A stretch of 64,000 nucleotides of DNA from Arthrobacter sp. MYb229. Lineage in GTDB: Bacteria > Actinomycetota > Actinomycetes > Actinomycetales > Micrococcaceae. The notes beneath the pieces are model-generated. The model was not told the DNA's origin, ran no database searches, and worked only from the letters and a program-made list of their open reading frames with translations. The DNA lies in the NCBI RefSeq assembly GCF_002975405.1, contig NZ_PCPS01000001.1:930001-994000 (forward strand). The letters are read 5' to 3'. Positions 61,714 through 64,000 of the stretch are shown piece after piece. Positions within the stretch are counted from its first letter, which is position 1. Each line of letters opens with the position of its first letter. The position numbers and the translations under genes were made by a program.

Positions 61714-61974
61714 GTGTCCAATCTAGAGGGAATCATTAACCCATCGATCGACTCGTTGCTTGAGACCAACGACTCGAAGTACGCGCTGGTGCTGAATTCG
61801 GCCAAGCGCGCACGCCAGATCAACGCCTACTACGCGCAGCTGAACGAAGGCCTGTTCGAGTATGTTGGTCCATTGGTTGAGACCAAGTTGAATGAAAAGC
61901 CATTGACCATCGCACTTCGCGAACTGGACAATCAGCTGCTCAAGGTCTCGCGGGCCGAGGTCACCGAAGACTAA
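61714..61974 (+). CDS. rpoZ: RNA polymerase omega subunit
   Basis: An 86-residue RNA polymerase assembly subunit. The N-terminus [19 protein letters not shown] and the core [16 protein letters not shown] are typical of actinobacterial omega. I prefer the GTG at 61714, preceded by AAAGGGAG and matching the family N-terminus. An in-frame ATG at 61696, overlapping gmk by eight bases, would add six residues and cannot be excluded. A strong terminator follows. Confidence 0.92.
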   Translation: MSNLEGIINPSIDSLLETNDSKYALVLNSAKRARQINAYYAQLNEGLFEYVGPLVETKLNEKPLTIALRELDNQLLKVSRAEVTED

Positions 61975-61978
61975 TAGC

Positions 61979-62015
61979 AAAGATGGCGTCCCGAGCGGAC
62001 GCCATCTTTTTCTTT
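61979..62015 (+). terminator. Rho-independent terminator after rpoZ
   Basis: AAAGATGGCGTCC (61979-61991) pairs with GGACGCCATCTTT (61997-62009), followed by a T-rich tract to 62015. Confidence 0.93.
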
Positions 62016-62050
62016 AACCACCAGGTTATAAATCACCAAGGATGAACTGC

Positions 62051-63277
62051 GTGAAGCGTATCGTTTTGGGCGTCTCGGCCGGGATCGCCGCCTATAAGTC
62101 AGTGTTGTTGCTTCGCCTGCTGCGCGAGGCCGGACATCATGTGGACGTAATTCCCACCGAGAATGTGGCCAACTTCGTAGGCTACGCCACCTGGGAGGCC
62201 CTTTCCGGCAACCCGGTGACCTCCAAGGTCTTCGACGCCGTCGAATCGGTTAACCACGTGCGCCTAGGCCAGCAGGCAGATCTGGTGCTCGTCGTCCCGG
62301 CTACCGCGGACATCATGGCCAAGGCCGCGGCCGGGATCGCCGATGATCTGTTGACCGGCACGCTGCTTGCCACCCGCGCCCCGGTGGTAATGGCCCCGGC
62401 CATGCATACCGAAATGTGGCAGCACCCGGCCACACGCGCAAATGTCGACACGCTGCGCGGCCGCGGGGTGACGGTTGTCGAACCGGCCAGCGGGCGCCTG
62501 ACCGGCAAGGACACCGGCCCCGGAAGGCTTCCGGAGCCCGAAGAGATCTTCGCCGAGATCGCACCCTTGCTGAGCACCCCGATGCTTGCCGGACAGCGCG
62601 TCCTGATTACCGCCGGGGGCACGCGCGAGCCGCTGGACCCGGTGCGCTTCCTGGGCAACCGCTCCTCGGGCCGCCAAGGCGTGGCACTGGCGCAGGCCGC
62701 CCGTGACGCCGGCGCGCAGGTGACACTGCTCGCGACGCATCTTGAGGTCCCGGCCCCGCACGGGGTCCGCCTGGTCCACGCTTCCAGCGCACTGGAACTT
62801 CGTGCGGCCGTTTTTGCCGAAGCGCCGGGAAACGACGTGCTGATCATGAACGCGGCCGTCGCCGACTTCCGCCCGGCCTCCATCGAGAATTCGAAGATCA
62901 AGAAACGCGACGAGCACTCCGCCCCGGTGATCACCCTGGTGCGCAATCCGGACATCCTCGCCGAGGTGGTCCAGGCGCGTTCCGCGGACGCCACGCTGCC
63001 CGGGCTGATCGTTGGCTTCGCCGCCGAGACGGGCGATGAGCACGGCAGCGTGCTGGACTACGGCCGTTCCAAGCTCGAACGCAAGGGCTGCGAAATGCTG
63101 GTGGTCAACGAGGTCGGCGCGCAGCTGACCTTCGGGGAAGACACCAATAGCGTTCAGGTGCTTTTCGCCTCGAAGGCGCCCAGCGTGCAGGCTAAGGGAA
63201 GCAAGCTTGACGTGGCACGGGTCGTCATAGAGCAGATCGCCGACGCAATAATCGGACATTCACGCGTCACAAAGTGA
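62051..63277 (+). CDS. coaBC: Bifunctional phosphopantothenoylcysteine decarboxylase/synthase
   Basis: A 408-residue CoA-pathway fusion. The N-terminal flavin-dependent CoaC decarboxylase shows IVLGVSAGIAAYKSVLLLR, MAPAMHTEMWQHPATRANV and the flap LTGKDTGPGRLPEPE. The C-terminal CoaB synthase has VLITAGGTREPLDPVRFLGN and NRSSGRQG, with MNAAVADFRP and KIKKRD further on. I chose the GTG at 62051, eight bases after AAGGA, because it gives the usual start; the ATG at 62042 overlaps that ribosome site. Confidence 0.95.
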   Translation: MKRIVLGVSAGIAAYKSVLLLRLLREAGHHVDVIPTENVANFVGYATWEALSGNPVTSKVFDAVESVNHVRLGQQADLVLVVPATADIMAKAAAGIADDLLTGTLLATRAPVVMAPAMHTEMWQHPATRANVDTLRGRGVTVVEPASGRLTGKDTGPGRLPEPEEIFAEIAPLLSTPMLAGQRVLITAGGTREPLDPVRFLGNRSSGRQGVALAQAARDAGAQVTLLATHLEVPAPHGVRLVHASSALELRAAVFAEAPGNDVLIMNAAVADFRPASIENSKIKKRDEHSAPVITLVRNPDILAEVVQARSADATLPGLIVGFAAETGDEHGSVLDYGRSKLERKGCEMLVVNEVGAQLTFGEDTNSVQVLFASKAPSVQAKGSKLDVARVVIEQIADAIIGHSRVTK

Positions 63278-63354
63278 GCCGCGCCATATAGCGCTTGGTC
63301 ACGTAACGTCGCAACTAAAAACAATCGGTCGGTCAGACCAGATAGAGTAAAAAG
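63278..63354 (+). promoter_or_regulatory. metK promoter, probable leaderless start
   Basis: TAGAGT (63343-63348) lies six bases before the metK GTG, so transcription would begin at or next to the start codon. GGTC-A-GACC (63332-63340) just upstream is a small inverted repeat. No SAM riboswitch could fit. Confidence 0.5.
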
Positions 63355-64000
63355 GTGACTTCAACTAGCCCCGAACTTCGTCTTTTCACCTCGGAATCCG
63401 TCACCGAGGGACACCCAGACAAGATTTGCGACCAGATCTCGGATGCAATCCTCGACGCCATGCTGGCGCAGGATCCGAACTCCAAGGTTGCTGTCGAAAC
63501 GCTGACCACCACCGGACTGGTGCATGTGGCCGGCGAGGTAACCACCAACGGTTATGTCGAGATCCCCGAGATCGTGCGCAGCACCATTCTGGATATCGGA
63601 TATGACTCCTCGGCCAACGGCTTCGACGGCGCCCGCTGCGGCGTGTCGGTCTCCATCGGCCAGCAGTCCCAGGAAATCCACGACGGCGTGTTCAACTCGC
63701 TGGAATCCCGTGAGGGAACCGCCGAAGGCCCGCGCGACCTGCAGGGCGCCGGCGACCAGGGCCTGATGTTCGGCTACGCCTCGGATGAAACCGACTCGCT
63801 GATGCCAACCCCGATCTTCCTCGCCCACCGCCTCTCCGAGCGGTTGACCCAGGTGCGCAAGAACGGACGCATGCCGTTGCTGCGCCCGGACGGCAAGACC
63901 CAGGTGACCATCGGCTACGACGGGGATACCCCGGTCTCGGTGGATACCGTGGTGGTTTCCAGCCAGCACGCCGCCGAGTACGAGCTGGAGACCCTGAAAG
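63355..64000 (+). CDS. metK: S-adenosylmethionine synthetase, N-terminal part (runs off the window)
   Basis: The first 215 codons of methionine adenosyltransferase, which makes SAM from ATP and methionine. Seen: [20 protein letters not shown] at the start, [18 protein letters not shown], and [16 protein letters not shown], the ATP-binding signature. GTG start. The chain continues past base 64000. The order rpoZ-coaBC-metK is conserved in actinobacteria. Confidence 0.96.
   Translation, partial: MTSTSPELRLFTSESVTEGHPDKICDQISDAILDAMLAQDPNSKVAVETLTTTGLVHVAGEVTTNGYVEIPEIVRSTILDIGYDSSANGFDGARCGVSVSIGQQSQEIHDGVFNSLESREGTAEGPRDLQGAGDQGLMFGYASDETDSLMPTPIFLAHRLSERLTQVRKNGRMPLLRPDGKTQVTIGYDGDTPVSVDTVVVSSQHAAEYELETLK

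Noticed and set aside
63278-63354. SAM riboswitch in front of metK
   Set aside because: Only 77 bases lie between coaBC and metK, with a -10 element close to the start; there is no room for the aptamer.

Overview
The window is a high-GC actinobacterial chromosome segment, most likely from the Micrococcaceae (Arthrobacter or Glutamicibacter type). The basis is mycothiol-dependent formaldehyde oxidation (mscR), an actinobacterial integration host factor (mihF), strongly G/C-biased third codon positions, and housekeeping gene order close to that of other actinobacteria. The assignment rests on protein signatures and gene order; no database search was possible.

Layout. 1-3.0 kb: end of a metallo-beta-lactamase-fold hydrolase gene and mscR, then a DUF1772 membrane protein divergent from an AraC-type regulator. 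3.3-7.2 kb: an SOS-type locus with two LexA-like boxes, a DUF6504 gene and dnaE2. 7.2-10.6 kb: accessory genes (GrpB-like, VOC, and an MFS exporter divergent from an HTH regulator with twin palindromes between them). 10.7-13.3 kb: thrS and a HIT hydrolase. 13.4-14.4 kb: an unrecognised two-gene unit. 14.5-22.5 kb: pdxS and pdxT, separated by 6.5 kb of accessory genes and a decayed stretch. 22.5-31.4 kb: the conserved run yebC-ruvCAB-yajC-secD-secF-rel. 31.4-38.8 kb: an AbiEi-like gene, a DUF349 gene, hisS, aspS, a membrane protein/PadR module and dtd. 38.9-51.6 kb: rarA, rpsD, a DUF948 gene, alaS, ruvX, mltG, aroE-aroC-aroK-aroB, efp and nusB. 52.0-60.7 kb: the pyrimidine operon pyrR-pyrB-pyrC-(membrane protein)-carA-carB-pyrF behind a PyrR-type RNA leader. 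60.8-64.0 kb: mihF-gmk-rpoZ-coaBC and the start of metK.

How the genes work together: most are core functions, including tRNA charging and proofreading (thrS, hisS, aspS, alaS, dtd), Holliday junction processing (ruvABC, rarA), Sec export (yajC, secDF), stringent response (rel), chorismate synthesis (aro genes), UMP synthesis (pyr genes), PLP synthesis (pdxST) and CoA and SAM synthesis (coaBC, metK). Many neighbours overlap by 1, 4 or 8 bases, which suggests translational coupling.

I found no CRISPR array, tRNA, rRNA, intact insertion sequence or prophage. No clearly new system is evident. The best leads are regulatory (a PadR-type operator, twin palindromes, an inverted repeat in the mihF promoter) and the orphan two-gene unit at 13462-14357.
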